From Streptomyces adustus (GTDB taxonomy: Bacteria; Actinomycetota; Actinomycetes; Streptomycetales; Streptomycetaceae), in contig NZ_VJZD01000008.1 in NCBI RefSeq assembly GCF_009377175.1, positions 1 through 64,000 on the forward strand: DNA of 64,000 nt, given 5' to 3'. The translations under genes were made by a program, and so were the position numbers. The notes under the pieces are model-generated. The model was not told where the DNA came from. It saw only the letters and a list, made by a program, of their open reading frames with translations, and searched no databases. Below, one piece after another: positions 32,621-41,535 of this stretch (position 1 is its first letter; each line of letters opens with the position of its first letter).

Positions 32621-33582
32621 CGGTCACCGTCGAACGGAGCGCGCGGGCGGTCGGCAGGGGCGAAGCCCCCCGGCCCCCGCGCCGCCCCCGCGACTCCTAC
32701 GCACTGTTCCTCGTCCCGGGCGCGCTCGCCTTCCTCGCGGTCGTCGTCGTGCCGTTCCTGATGAACACCGGTGTGAGCTTCACCGACTGGCAGGGGGTGG
32801 GCAGCCCCACCTGGTCCGGGCTCGCCAACTACCGCGAGCTGCTGGACGACACCGAGTTCTGGGCGTCGTTCCGGCACAGCCTGTTCATGGTCGTCGCCAT
32901 GGCGGTCCTGCCGACCGGGCTCGGACTCGTCCTGGCCGCCGCCCTGTTCGACTACGTCGGCAAGCACTTCGGCAGCCGGGTCGTCGCCGTGCTGCGCGCC
33001 TGCTTCTACCTGCCGCAGGTGCTGCCGATCGCGGTCGCGGGCATCGTCTGGAGCTGGATCCTCGCCCCCGACAACGGCTCGCTCAACGCCCTGCTGAAGG
33101 CCGTGGGCCTGGGCTCCTGGCAGCGGGACTGGCTGGGCGACCCCGACCTCGCGCTCTACAGCGTGATGGGGGTGATGGTGTGGGTGCAGCTCGGCTTCCC
33201 GCTGGTGGTCTTCATGGCCGGGCTGCAACGCGTCGACCCCGAGCTGTACGAGGCCGCCGAGCTGGACGGCGCCGGCTGGTGGCGCCGCTTCTGGCACATC
33301 ACGCTGCCGCAGATCCGGCCGGAGACGTATGTCGTGCTGACCTGGTGCTCGATCGCCGCGCTCAAGGTGTTCGGCGCGGTGTACGTGCTCACCAAGGGCG
33401 GTCCCGGCGGCGCGACCGACGTGCCCTCGTACTTCTCCTTCGCCACGTTCTTCGAGAAGACCCAGGTCGGCTACGGCGCCGCGATCTCCACCGTGCTGAC
33501 CGTGATCATCCTCGCCCTCTCGCTGGTCGGGCTGAAGCTCCAGACCCGTGCGGAGGACGCGGAGGAAGGGGTGCGGACATGA
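32617..33582 (+). CDS. Sugar ABC transporter permease 1
   Basis: The 321-aa MalF-type membrane protein has six core spans and the EAA loop (YEAAELDGAGWWRRFWHITLPQIRP) that docks the ATPase. The start overlaps the binding-protein stop (ATGA). No ATPase is encoded in the operon, so it probably uses the shared MsiK-type ATPase, as most Streptomyces sugar importers do. Confidence 0.92.
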   Translation: MTVTVERSARAVGRGEAPRPPRRPRDSYALFLVPGALAFLAVVVVPFLMNTGVSFTDWQGVGSPTWSGLANYRELLDDTEFWASFRHSLFMVVAMAVLPTGLGLVLAAALFDYVGKHFGSRVVAVLRACFYLPQVLPIAVAGIVWSWILAPDNGSLNALLKAVGLGSWQRDWLGDPDLALYSVMGVMVWVQLGFPLVVFMAGLQRVDPELYEAAELDGAGWWRRFWHITLPQIRPETYVVLTWCSIAALKVFGAVYVLTKGGPGGATDVPSYFSFATFFEKTQVGYGAAISTVLTVIILALSLVGLKLQTRAEDAEEGVRT

Positions 33583-34400
33583 CCGCCCTGCGCCGTTACC
33601 CGGTCCTCGCGGCCCTGTGCCTGGCCGCCCTGTTCATGGTCGTGCCGTTCGTCGTCGTCGCCCTCAACGCCGTGAAGTCGCCGACGGAGTACTCCCAGAA
33701 CGGCCCCCTGAGCCTCCCCGACGGTCTCTATCTGGACGGCCTGAAGGATTTCTGGGAGCGCGTCGACTACAGCCAGAAGCTGGTCAACTCGGTGCTGATC
33801 AGCGGCTGCGTGGCCGTGGGAGCGGCCGTCCTGTCGGTGCTGAACGCGTACGCGATCGGCATCGGCCGCATCAAGGGCCGCACCTGGGTGCTGGCCTTCT
33901 TCGTCCTGGCGAACATGCTGCCGCAGGAGGCACTGGTCTACCCGGTGTACTACCTCAGCAAGCAGGCCGGTCTGTACGACACCAGGCTGAGCGTGATCAT
34001 CGTGTTCACGGTGATCCAGGCGGCGTTCGGCACGTACCTGCTCTCCTCCGTCCTCGGCCGGTTCCCGCGCGAGATCATCGAGGCGGCCCGGATCGACGGC
34101 GCGAGCAGGTGGCAGGTGCTGTGGCGGATCGTCGTCCCGGTCAGCCGCCCCACCATCGGCGTGCTCCTCGTCTTCTTCTTCATCTGGACGTGGAACGAGT
34201 TCCTGCTCCCCCTGGTGATGCTGATCTCCAACGACAACCAGACCGTGTCGGTGGCCCTCGGCGTCCTCCAGGGCCAGCGCCTGATGGACGCCACGATGAC
34301 CAACGCGGCGGCGCTGCTGGGCGTGCTGCCCGCGCTCGTGTTCTTCCTCGTCTTCCAGCGGACCCTCACCCGCGGCATCGCCGTGGGTGCCGTCAAGTAA
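33579..34400 (+). CDS. Sugar ABC transporter permease 2
   Basis: The 273-aa MalG-type permease has six spans and the EAA motif (IIEAARIDGASRWQVLWRIVVPVSRP). It overlaps permease 1 by ATGA, and GGAGGAAGG lies upstream of the ATG. It forms the heterodimeric channel with permease 1. Confidence 0.92.
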   Translation: MTALRRYPVLAALCLAALFMVVPFVVVALNAVKSPTEYSQNGPLSLPDGLYLDGLKDFWERVDYSQKLVNSVLISGCVAVGAAVLSVLNAYAIGIGRIKGRTWVLAFFVLANMLPQEALVYPVYYLSKQAGLYDTRLSVIIVFTVIQAAFGTYLLSSVLGRFPREIIEAARIDGASRWQVLWRIVVPVSRPTIGVLLVFFFIWTWNEFLLPLVMLISNDNQTVSVALGVLQGQRLMDATMTNAAALLGVLPALVFFLVFQRTLTRGIAVGAVK

Positions 34401-34411
34401 GGACCCCCCAC

Positions 34412-36679
34412 GTGAAGTTCACCGACGGCTACTGGCTGTTGCGCGAGGGCGTCACCGCGGCCCACCCGGTCGAGGTCCTCGATGTCACCGCCACCGCGGG
34501 CACCCCCTCCGGGGGCGGCACCCTGGAGATCCACGCGCCCACCCAGCCCATCCGCCACCGCGGCGACCTGCTGAAGGGACCGGTCGTGACGATCAGCGCG
34601 CACGCGCCGCTGCCCGACGTCATCGGCGTCACCCTCACCCACTTCGAGGGCGAACAGCCGCGCGGTCCCGAGTTCGAGGTGCGCAAGGAGGAGTTCAGCC
34701 CCCAGATCACCCACGACGACGAGCACGCGGCCCTGACCTCCGGCGCGCTCACCCTGCGGGTGGCCCGCACCGGCCCCTGGCGCGTCGACTTCCTCGCCCA
34801 CGGCCGGTCGCTCACCGGCAGCGGCCCCAAGGGCATGGGCATCATGCGGGACGCGACGGGCACCCACTACCTGCGCGAACAGCTCGGGCTCGGGGTGGGC
34901 ACCAGCGTCTACGGCCTCGGCGAACGGTTCGGCCCGCTCGTCAAGAACGGCCAGGTCGTCGACATCTGGAACGCCGACGGCGGCACCGCCACCGAACAGG
35001 CCTACAAGAACGTCCCGTTCTATCTGACGAACGCGGGCTACGGCGTCTTCGTCGACCATCCGGGCAAGGTGTCCTTCGAGGTCGGCTCGGAGGCGGTGTC
35101 ACGGGTCCAGTTCAGCGTGGAGGCCCAGCAGTTGACGTACTACGTCATCTACGGGCCGACCCCCAAGGAGATCCTGCGCAAGTACACGGCCCTGACCGGG
35201 CGCCCGGCCCTGCCGCCGGCCTGGTCGTTCGGGCTGTGGCTGTCGACCTCGTTCACCACCTCCTACGACGAGGAGACGGTGACCAAGTTCATCGAGGGCA
35301 TGCGGGATCGCGAACTGCCGCTGTCCGTGTTCCACTTCGACTGCTTCTGGATGCGCGAGTTCAACTGGTGCGACTTCCAGTGGGATCCGCGGGTGTTCCC
35401 CGACCCGGAGGGCATGCTGGCCCGGCTGAAGGAACGCGGGCTGCGCATCAGCGCCTGGATCAACCCGTACATCGCCCAGCGCTCACCGCTGTTCGCCGAG
35501 GGCAGGGCGCTCGGGCACCTGCTGCGCCGGCCCGACGGCAGCGTGTGGCAGTGGGACCTGTGGCAACCGGGCATGGCGCTGGTCGACTTCACCAGCCCGG
35601 CGGCCCGCGACTGGTACGCGCAGAAGCTGAAGGCACTGCTCGACCAGGGCGTCGACTGCTTCAAGACCGACTTCGGCGAACGCGTCCCGGTCGACGTGGC
35701 CTGGTCCGACGGCTCCGACCCGGAGCGGATGCACAACTACTACCCGTACCTCTACAACCGGACCGTCTTCGACGTGCTGCGCGAGCACCGCGGCGAGGGC
35801 GAGGCGGTCGTCTTCGCCCGCTCGGCCACCGCGGGCAGCCAGCAGTTCCCGGTGCACTGGGGCGGCGACTGCGAGGCGTCGTACGAGTCGATGGCCGAGT
35901 CGCTGCGCGGCGGGCTGTCGCTCGGACTGTCCGGGTTCGGCTACTGGAGCCACGACATCGGCGGCTTCGAGGGGACGCCGTCCCCCGCGCTGTTCAAACG
36001 GTGGATCGCCTTCGGCCTGCTGTCCTCGCACAGCCGGCTGCACGGCAGCTCCTCCTACCGCGTGCCGTGGCTGTTCGACGAGGAGTCGGTGGACGTGCTG
36101 CGCCACTTCACCCGGCTCAAGCTCGCCCTCATGCCCTACCTGTACGACGCGGCCCGCACCGCGCACACCGAGGGCACGCCGGTGATGCGGGCGATGGCCC
36201 TGGAGTTCCCGGACGACCCCGGGTGCGCGCACCTGGAACGGCAGTACATGCTCGGCCCCGACCTGCTGGTCGCGCCCGTCTTCAGCGACGAGGGCGACGT
36301 CACCTACTACGTCCCCGAGGGCGACTGGACCGACTTCCGCACCGGGCGGACGGTGACCGGGCCGCGCTGGGTGCGCGAGCGGCACGGCTTCGACAGCGTC
36401 CCGCTGCTGGTGCGGCCGGGGGCGGTGATCCCGGTGGGCGCGGTGGCCGACCGGCCCGACTACGACTTCGCCGACGGGGTCACCCTGCGGGTGTACGGGC
36501 TGCGGCGCGGCGCCCGGGTGACGGTACGGGCCGGGGACGTGACCTTCACGGTCGTACGGGAGGGCGACACCCTGCGGGCCTCGTGCGAGGACCCCTCGGC
36601 GCCGTGGGGTCTGGCGGCAGGCGAGCGGGAGGTACGGGCACCGGCCGGTACCGGGTTCCTGACGGTGGAGCTGGACTGA
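34412..36679 (+). CDS. GH31 alpha-xylosidase, YicI type
   Basis: The 755-aa enzyme closely follows E. coli YicI over its whole length, from the N-terminal beta domain (KFTDGYWLLREGVTAAHPVE) through the barrel. Asp420 in KTDFGE is the nucleophile and Asp486 in HWGGDC the acid/base. Signatures shared with YicI include SFGLWLSTSFTTSYDE and FHFDCFWM. It has no signal peptide, so it removes non-reducing alpha-xylose from imported oligosaccharides such as isoprimeverose in the cytoplasm. GTG start at 34412 with AAGGA upstream; it overlaps lacI by one base (TGATG). Confidence 0.92.
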   Translation: MKFTDGYWLLREGVTAAHPVEVLDVTATAGTPSGGGTLEIHAPTQPIRHRGDLLKGPVVTISAHAPLPDVIGVTLTHFEGEQPRGPEFEVRKEEFSPQITHDDEHAALTSGALTLRVARTGPWRVDFLAHGRSLTGSGPKGMGIMRDATGTHYLREQLGLGVGTSVYGLGERFGPLVKNGQVVDIWNADGGTATEQAYKNVPFYLTNAGYGVFVDHPGKVSFEVGSEAVSRVQFSVEAQQLTYYVIYGPTPKEILRKYTALTGRPALPPAWSFGLWLSTSFTTSYDEETVTKFIEGMRDRELPLSVFHFDCFWMREFNWCDFQWDPRVFPDPEGMLARLKERGLRISAWINPYIAQRSPLFAEGRALGHLLRRPDGSVWQWDLWQPGMALVDFTSPAARDWYAQKLKALLDQGVDCFKTDFGERVPVDVAWSDGSDPERMHNYYPYLYNRTVFDVLREHRGEGEAVVFARSATAGSQQFPVHWGGDCEASYESMAESLRGGLSLGLSGFGYWSHDIGGFEGTPSPALFKRWIAFGLLSSHSRLHGSSSYRVPWLFDEESVDVLRHFTRLKLALMPYLYDAARTAHTEGTPVMRAMALEFPDDPGCAHLERQYMLGPDLLVAPVFSDEGDVTYYVPEGDWTDFRTGRTVTGPRWVRERHGFDSVPLLVRPGAVIPVGAVADRPDYDFADGVTLRVYGLRRGARVTVRAGDVTFTVVREGDTLRASCEDPSAPWGLAAGEREVRAPAGTGFLTVELD

Positions 36680-37689
36680 TGGTGAAGATCACTGATGTGG
36701 CCCGGCACGCCGGGGTCTCCCCCAGCACCGTCTCGTACGCGCTCAGCGGCAAGCGACCGATCTCCGAGGAGACCAGGCAGCGGGTGGAGGCGTCCATCCG
36801 CGAGCTCGGCTACCGCCCGCACGCCGGCGCCCGCGCGCTGGCCAGCAGCCGCTCGAACGTCCTGGCGCTGGTGGTCCCGCTGCGCACCGGCATCCATGTG
36901 CCGGTGGTCATGCAGTTCGCGGTGTCGGTGGTGACCACCGCGCGCCGCCACGACCACGACGTCCTGCTGCTGACCCAGGAGGAGGGCGAGGAGGGGCTGC
37001 GCAGGGTCGCGGACACGGCGCTGGTGGACGCGCTGATCCTGATGGACGTCCAGCTCGACGACCCCCGGCTGCCACTGCTGCGCTCCCTGGACCGCCCCTC
37101 GGTCATGATCGGCTTCCCGGCCGAGGCCGACGGGCTGACCTGCATAGACCTCGACTTCAAGGCGGCCGGCGAGCTGTGCGTGGAACATCTGGCGCAGCTC
37201 GGGCACCGGGTGGTGGCGCTGGTCGGGTCGCCGCCGGAGGTGTACGTGCGGCAGACGGCGTTCGCGCAGCGCGTGGTCCAGGGGTTCACCGCGGCCACCG
37301 ACCGGAACGGGCTCGCCTCCACCGTCCACCCGTGCGAGGCGGCGCCCGCCGCGGCCCGCCGGGTCGCGGAACAGCTGCTGCGCGAACAGCCCGCGCTGAC
37401 GGGGGTCGTCGTCCACAACGAAGCGGTCCTCGAACCGCTGATCGACGCCTTCGAGCAGCTCGGGCTGCGGGTCCCGGGCGATCTGTCCGTCACCGCGATC
37501 TGCCCCGACGAGCTCGCGGAGTCCCTGCGGGTGCCCGTCACCTCCATCGCCCTGCCGTCGGCGGAGGTGGGCGAGCGGGCGGTGGAACTGCTGATGCGGA
37601 AGCTGGCCGGGGACGACGTACCCGAGGCCACCCTGCTGCCGCCCCGGCTGACCCGGCGGGCGAGCACGGCACCGCGCGACACGCCCTGA
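36679..37689 (+). CDS. LacI-family repressor of the oligosaccharide operon
   Basis: The 336-aa protein has the LacI headpiece (VKITDVARHAGVSPSTVSYALSGKRPIS), a hinge helix (HAGARALASSRSN) and a periplasmic-binding-protein-like effector domain. It is encoded inside the operon, in a TGATG overlap with the GH31 gene, implying autoregulation. The palindromes at 31233 and 31258 are its likely operators, released by a xylose- or glucose-containing sugar (inference). Confidence 0.9.
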   Translation: MVKITDVARHAGVSPSTVSYALSGKRPISEETRQRVEASIRELGYRPHAGARALASSRSNVLALVVPLRTGIHVPVVMQFAVSVVTTARRHDHDVLLLTQEEGEEGLRRVADTALVDALILMDVQLDDPRLPLLRSLDRPSVMIGFPAEADGLTCIDLDFKAAGELCVEHLAQLGHRVVALVGSPPEVYVRQTAFAQRVVQGFTAATDRNGLASTVHPCEAAPAAARRVAEQLLREQPALTGVVVHNEAVLEPLIDAFEQLGLRVPGDLSVTAICPDELAESLRVPVTSIALPSAEVGERAVELLMRKLAGDDVPEATLLPPRLTRRASTAPRDTP

Positions 37690-37752
37690 TCCCACCCCCC
37701 GTTGCCACCCCCTGTGCAAGGCCCTCATTCGAACCGTCGAAGGAGCCGCGAC

Positions 37753-40701
37753 ATGCAAGGCACGAAGGGAACGAAAGGCAAGAAAGGCAAGAAAGGCACG
37801 CGGACAAGACGCAGAACCACGCTGGTGGTCGCCCTGGCCCTGATCGCGGGTCTCGGCGCCACCGCCCCCGTCCACGCGGACGACCCGGCGTACCCGTTCC
37901 GCGACCCCGCTCTGACGGTGGACGCCCGGGTCGCCGACCTGCTGTCCCGGCTGACGCTCGACGAGAAGATCTCCCTGCTGCACCAGTACGAGCCCGCGAT
38001 CCCGCGCCTGGGCATCCAGTCCTTCCGCACCGGCACCGAGGCGCTGCACGGCGTCGCCTGGCTGGGCAGGGCCACCGTCTTCCCGCAGGCGATCGGGCTG
38101 GCCTCGACCTGGGACCCCGCGCTGATGGAGCGGGTCGGCTCCGCGGTCGGCGACGAGGCGCGCGGCTTCCAGCAGCAGCGCCCGGCGGGCTGGGGCCTGA
38201 ACCTGTGGGCGCCCGTGGTCAACCTGCTGCGCGACCCGCGCTGGGGCCGCAACGAGGAGGGCTACAGCGAGGACCCGTACCTCACCGGCTCGATCTCCAC
38301 GGCGTACGGCACCGGGCTGACCGGCGGCGACCCGGACCATCTCAAGACGGCGCCCACGCTCAAGCACTTCCTCGCGAACAACAACGAGTACCAGCGCGAC
38401 ACCACGTCCTCCGAGCTGCGTCCGCGGGTGCTGAAGGAGTACGACGAGCAGGCGTTCAAGCCCGCGATCGCGGCGGACGCGGCCACCGGCGTGATGTCCT
38501 CGTACAACCTCGTCAACGGCCGCCCGAACACGGCGAGTCCGCTGCTCGACGACACCGTGCGCACCTGGACCTCGCGGGACCTGCTGAACGTGACCGACGC
38601 CTTCGCGCCCGGCAACCTCACCGGCAGCCAGCAGTACTTCGCCACCCAGGCCGAGGCGGACGCGGCGGCCCTGACCGCGGGCATCGACAGCTTCACCGAC
38701 AACGACACCGACTCCGCGCCGACCACGAACGCCATCAAGTCGGCCCTGTCCACAGGCCTGTTGAAGGAGTCGGACGTCGACGCCGCCGCCGGGCACATCC
38801 TGGACATCAGGGTCCGGCTCGGCGAGTTCGACCCCGGCGGCGGCCGGTACGGCGCCATCGACGCCTCCGTCATCGACAGCCCGGCCCACCGCGAGCTGGC
38901 CCGCGAGGCCGCCGCCGAGTCCGCGGTGCTGCTGAAGAACGACGGCACGCTGCCGCTGCGGAAGTCCGCGAGCGCCGCCGTGGTCGGCCCGCTCGCCGAC
39001 ACCGTCTACACCGACTGGTACTCCGGCACACCGCCGTACACGGTGACCCCGAAGCAGGGCATCGCGGCGAAGCTCGGCACACCGGTCGCGAGCAGCGAGG
39101 GCGTGGACCGGATCGCGCTGAAGGACACGGCGACCGGCAAGTACGTCACGGCGGGCACGGACGAGACCGGCGCGCCCCTGAAGGAGACCGCGGACTCCGG
39201 CACCTCCGCCCAGTTCGACGTGTTCGACTGGGGCTCGGGCGTCGTCACCCTGCGCTCGGCCGCCAACGGCAAGTACGTCGGCTACAACTGGTCGAACTTC
39301 GTCAACGACCAGGCGCAGCCCAACGGCTGGTTCGTACAGCAGCAGTTCAAGCTGGAGCGGCAGGACGACGGCACGTACCTGCTGCGCTACGCGGGCTACG
39401 AGACCGGCGAGTCCTGGTGGTCGAACCCGGTCTACCTCGGCCCGACGGACGCGGCCGGCACCCTCGGCCTGGTGACGAAGGACGCGGCCGCGCGCTACAC
39501 GAAGGACGTCGTCCGCAGCGGGATCGACGACGCGGTCGCCGCCGTCCGGGGCAAGGACACGGCCGTGGTGGTGGTCGGCTCCATGCCCGCGATCAATGGG
39601 CGCGAGGCCCACGACCGCACCGACCTGGGCCTGGCCCCCGCCCAGGAGGCCCTGGTCAAGGCGGTGCGAGCGGCCAACCCGAGGACAGTGGTCGTGGTCG
39701 AGAACAGCTACCCGACCACACTGGGTGCGTTGCAGCAGCAGGTCCCGGCCCTGCTGTGGACCTCCCACGCGGGCCAGGAGACCGGCAACGCCCTGGCCGA
39801 CCTCCTCTACGGCGACGCGAACCCGGCCGGCCGGCTCACCCAGACCTGGTACGAGTCGGCGGCCGACCTCCCGTCGATCCTCGACTACGACATCATCAAG
39901 TCCGGCCGCACCTACCAGTACTTCAAGGGCCGGGCCCTCTACCCGTTCGGCTACGGCCTCTCCTACACCACGTTCCGCTACGGCGCCCTGAAGCAGGTGC
40001 CCGGCGGCTACGAGCTGAACGTCACCAACACCGGCAGCCGGACGGGCGCCGAGGTGGTCCAGCTCTACGTCCACCAGCGCACGTCCCGCGACACCCAGCC
40101 GCTGAAGCAGCTGAAGTCCTTCGACCGGGTGACACTGAGGCCGGGCGAGACGAGGACGGTACGGCTGAAGCTGCGGGCCTCGGACCTGGCCCACTGGGAC
40201 GTGACCCGCTCCAGGTGGGTCGTGGAGACCGGCACTTACGACGTGCTGGCCGGATCCTCCTCGACCGACATCCGCGCCCGCGCCGCCTGGCAGGTGAAGG
40301 GCGAGACGATCCCGCCCCGGAACCTCTCCACGCCGACCCGGGCGGAGAACTTCGACGACTACAGCGACCACAGCACGATCAGCCTGGTCGACGAGTCGAA
40401 GGCGTCCGGTACGGCGGTCTCGGCGACGGCGGACGGCGCCTGGCTGAAGTTCGCGGACACCCAACTGGGCTCGGGCGTCTCCCGGTTCACCGCCCGACTG
40501 GCGGGTTCCCCCGGCACGGCGGAGATCCGCCTGGGCTCCCCGACGGGCCGCCTGATCGGCACGGCCGACTTCTCCGGCACGTCGTCGCCGTACGACTACA
40601 CGACGGTTTCGGCGGCCCTCGCGGGTGCGGCGAAGGGGCGTACCGACGTGTACCTGGTGCTGTCGCAGGGGGTGCGGGTGTCCACGTTCAGCCTGCGCTG
40701 A
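37753..40701 (+). CDS. Secreted multidomain GH3 glycosidase with beta-trefoil insert and CBM6-like tail
   Basis: The 982-aa enzyme has a signal peptide whose n-region is unusually long and made of TKGTKGKKGKKG repeats. The GH3 N-terminal barrel follows (KHFLANNNEYQRDT; probable nucleophile Asp282 in NVTDAFAP). The alpha/beta C-domain is interrupted at about residues 450-565 by a fascin/beta-trefoil-like module (IALKDTATGKYVTAG, LRSAANGKYVGYN). Then come the rest of the C-domain (RTDLGLAPAQEALV), a fibronectin-like domain and a C-terminal CBM6-like module from 865. It is probably a beta-glucosidase or beta-xylosidase supplying the transporter. AAGGAG precedes the ATG. Confidence 0.87.
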   Translation: MQGTKGTKGKKGKKGTRTRRRTTLVVALALIAGLGATAPVHADDPAYPFRDPALTVDARVADLLSRLTLDEKISLLHQYEPAIPRLGIQSFRTGTEALHGVAWLGRATVFPQAIGLASTWDPALMERVGSAVGDEARGFQQQRPAGWGLNLWAPVVNLLRDPRWGRNEEGYSEDPYLTGSISTAYGTGLTGGDPDHLKTAPTLKHFLANNNEYQRDTTSSELRPRVLKEYDEQAFKPAIAADAATGVMSSYNLVNGRPNTASPLLDDTVRTWTSRDLLNVTDAFAPGNLTGSQQYFATQAEADAAALTAGIDSFTDNDTDSAPTTNAIKSALSTGLLKESDVDAAAGHILDIRVRLGEFDPGGGRYGAIDASVIDSPAHRELAREAAAESAVLLKNDGTLPLRKSASAAVVGPLADTVYTDWYSGTPPYTVTPKQGIAAKLGTPVASSEGVDRIALKDTATGKYVTAGTDETGAPLKETADSGTSAQFDVFDWGSGVVTLRSAANGKYVGYNWSNFVNDQAQPNGWFVQQQFKLERQDDGTYLLRYAGYETGESWWSNPVYLGPTDAAGTLGLVTKDAAARYTKDVVRSGIDDAVAAVRGKDTAVVVVGSMPAINGREAHDRTDLGLAPAQEALVKAVRAANPRTVVVVENSYPTTLGALQQQVPALLWTSHAGQETGNALADLLYGDANPAGRLTQTWYESAADLPSILDYDIIKSGRTYQYFKGRALYPFGYGLSYTTFRYGALKQVPGGYELNVTNTGSRTGAEVVQLYVHQRTSRDTQPLKQLKSFDRVTLRPGETRTVRLKLRASDLAHWDVTRSRWVVETGTYDVLAGSSSTDIRARAAWQVKGETIPPRNLSTPTRAENFDDYSDHSTISLVDESKASGTAVSATADGAWLKFADTQLGSGVSRFTARLAGSPGTAEIRLGSPTGRLIGTADFSGTSSPYDYTTVSAALAGAAKGRTDVYLVLSQGVRVSTFSLR

Positions 40702-40723
40702 CACCCGAAGCGGAAGCGCACGA

Positions 40724-40757
40724 CAAGGGCCCGCACCCGAATGAGTGCGGGCCCTTG
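40724..40757. terminator. Terminator between the GH3 and immunity genes
   Basis: A perfect 13-bp stem (40724-40736 with 40745-40757) with an 8-nt loop lies between the convergent GH3 gene (plus) and candidate immunity gene (minus). Confidence 0.82.
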
Positions 40758-40791
40758 GGCCGTCCGATTCACGGCGACGTCCTGCTCGTGC

Positions 40792-41535
40792 CTACAACTG
40801 CCGGTCCCCTTGCCAGGTGATCGGCACCGGCCCGGCTCCGGCGGCGTTCGCCAGGCCGTTGTAGGTCACCTTCCGGTCGGGGCCGAGCTCGTGGGCGACC
40901 CGCCTCGCCAGCTCCGTCCCTTCGTGGAAGAGCCGCTGCCACTCGTCGTCGTACTTGCCGTCCTCCCGGTCCCGCAGGTCCAAGTTGACCGTGGTGTCGA
41001 TGCTCTTCGCCCAGGCGTAGAGGCCGGCCACCAGGTCGTCGGACAGGTCCAGCCCGGCGGCGGGATCGTCGGGGAAGAAGTCCCCGAACCCACCGGAGCG
41101 CAGCGGACCGTACTGGAACTCGCCCTCGACCGTGAGGTCGACCGGGTACGGCGGCGCGCCGTGGCTGTCGCGTTCCCAGTGCAGGCGGTCGCAGCTCCAG
41201 CACACCCACTTCGCCGTCCGATGGCGCTCGTCCCAGAAGCGCACCGGCCACGACGGCCCGAGCCGCCGGGCCAGTGTCCGGGCAAGCACCAGACCCTGCT
41301 TGACGTGCCTGCGCAGGTCCGGGCGGGAGGTGAAACCCTCCGGCGGACGGGACGACGACCAGGAGCGCAGCGCGTCCGCCAGATCGGCCGGAAGGTCCAG
41401 CCGGTCGTCGTCCAGGGGAACATTGCGCGTGAAGGCTGCCAGGTCGTCGTAGGCCTGCGGCTCCTCCGGCGCGTACAGCGGAGACGGCTCGCCGCGGGCC
41501 TGCACGAGCAGGTCCCCGGGTTGTTCGCGGGTCAT
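40792..41535 (-). CDS. Candidate immunity protein for the adjacent toxin
   Basis: The 247-aa soluble, acidic protein has no signal peptide or membrane span. Visible features are a CWSC pair (near residue 112) within KWVCWSCDRLHWERDSHG and a region of Asp/Leu-rich repeats (DLPADLADAL, GLDLSDDLVAGLYAWAKS). I recognise no family. Its ATG overlaps the toxin stop codon (ATGA), so the two are translationally coupled, the standard arrangement of a polymorphic toxin and its antidote. The immunity role is inferred from position only. Confidence 0.72.
   Translation of the reverse strand: MTREQPGDLLVQARGEPSPLYAPEEPQAYDDLAAFTRNVPLDDDRLDLPADLADALRSWSSSRPPEGFTSRPDLRRHVKQGLVLARTLARRLGPSWPVRFWDERHRTAKWVCWSCDRLHWERDSHGAPPYPVDLTVEGEFQYGPLRSGGFGDFFPDDPAAGLDLSDDLVAGLYAWAKSIDTTVNLDLRDREDGKYDDEWQRLFHEGTELARRVAHELGPDRKVTYNGLANAAGAGPVPITWQGDRQL

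Noticed and set aside
36460-40704. A 1414-codon open frame on the minus strand opposite the LacI and GH3 genes
   Set aside because: It is low-complexity Arg/Gly/Val/Gln translation; the plus strand encodes clear GH3 and LacI proteins with ribosome sites.
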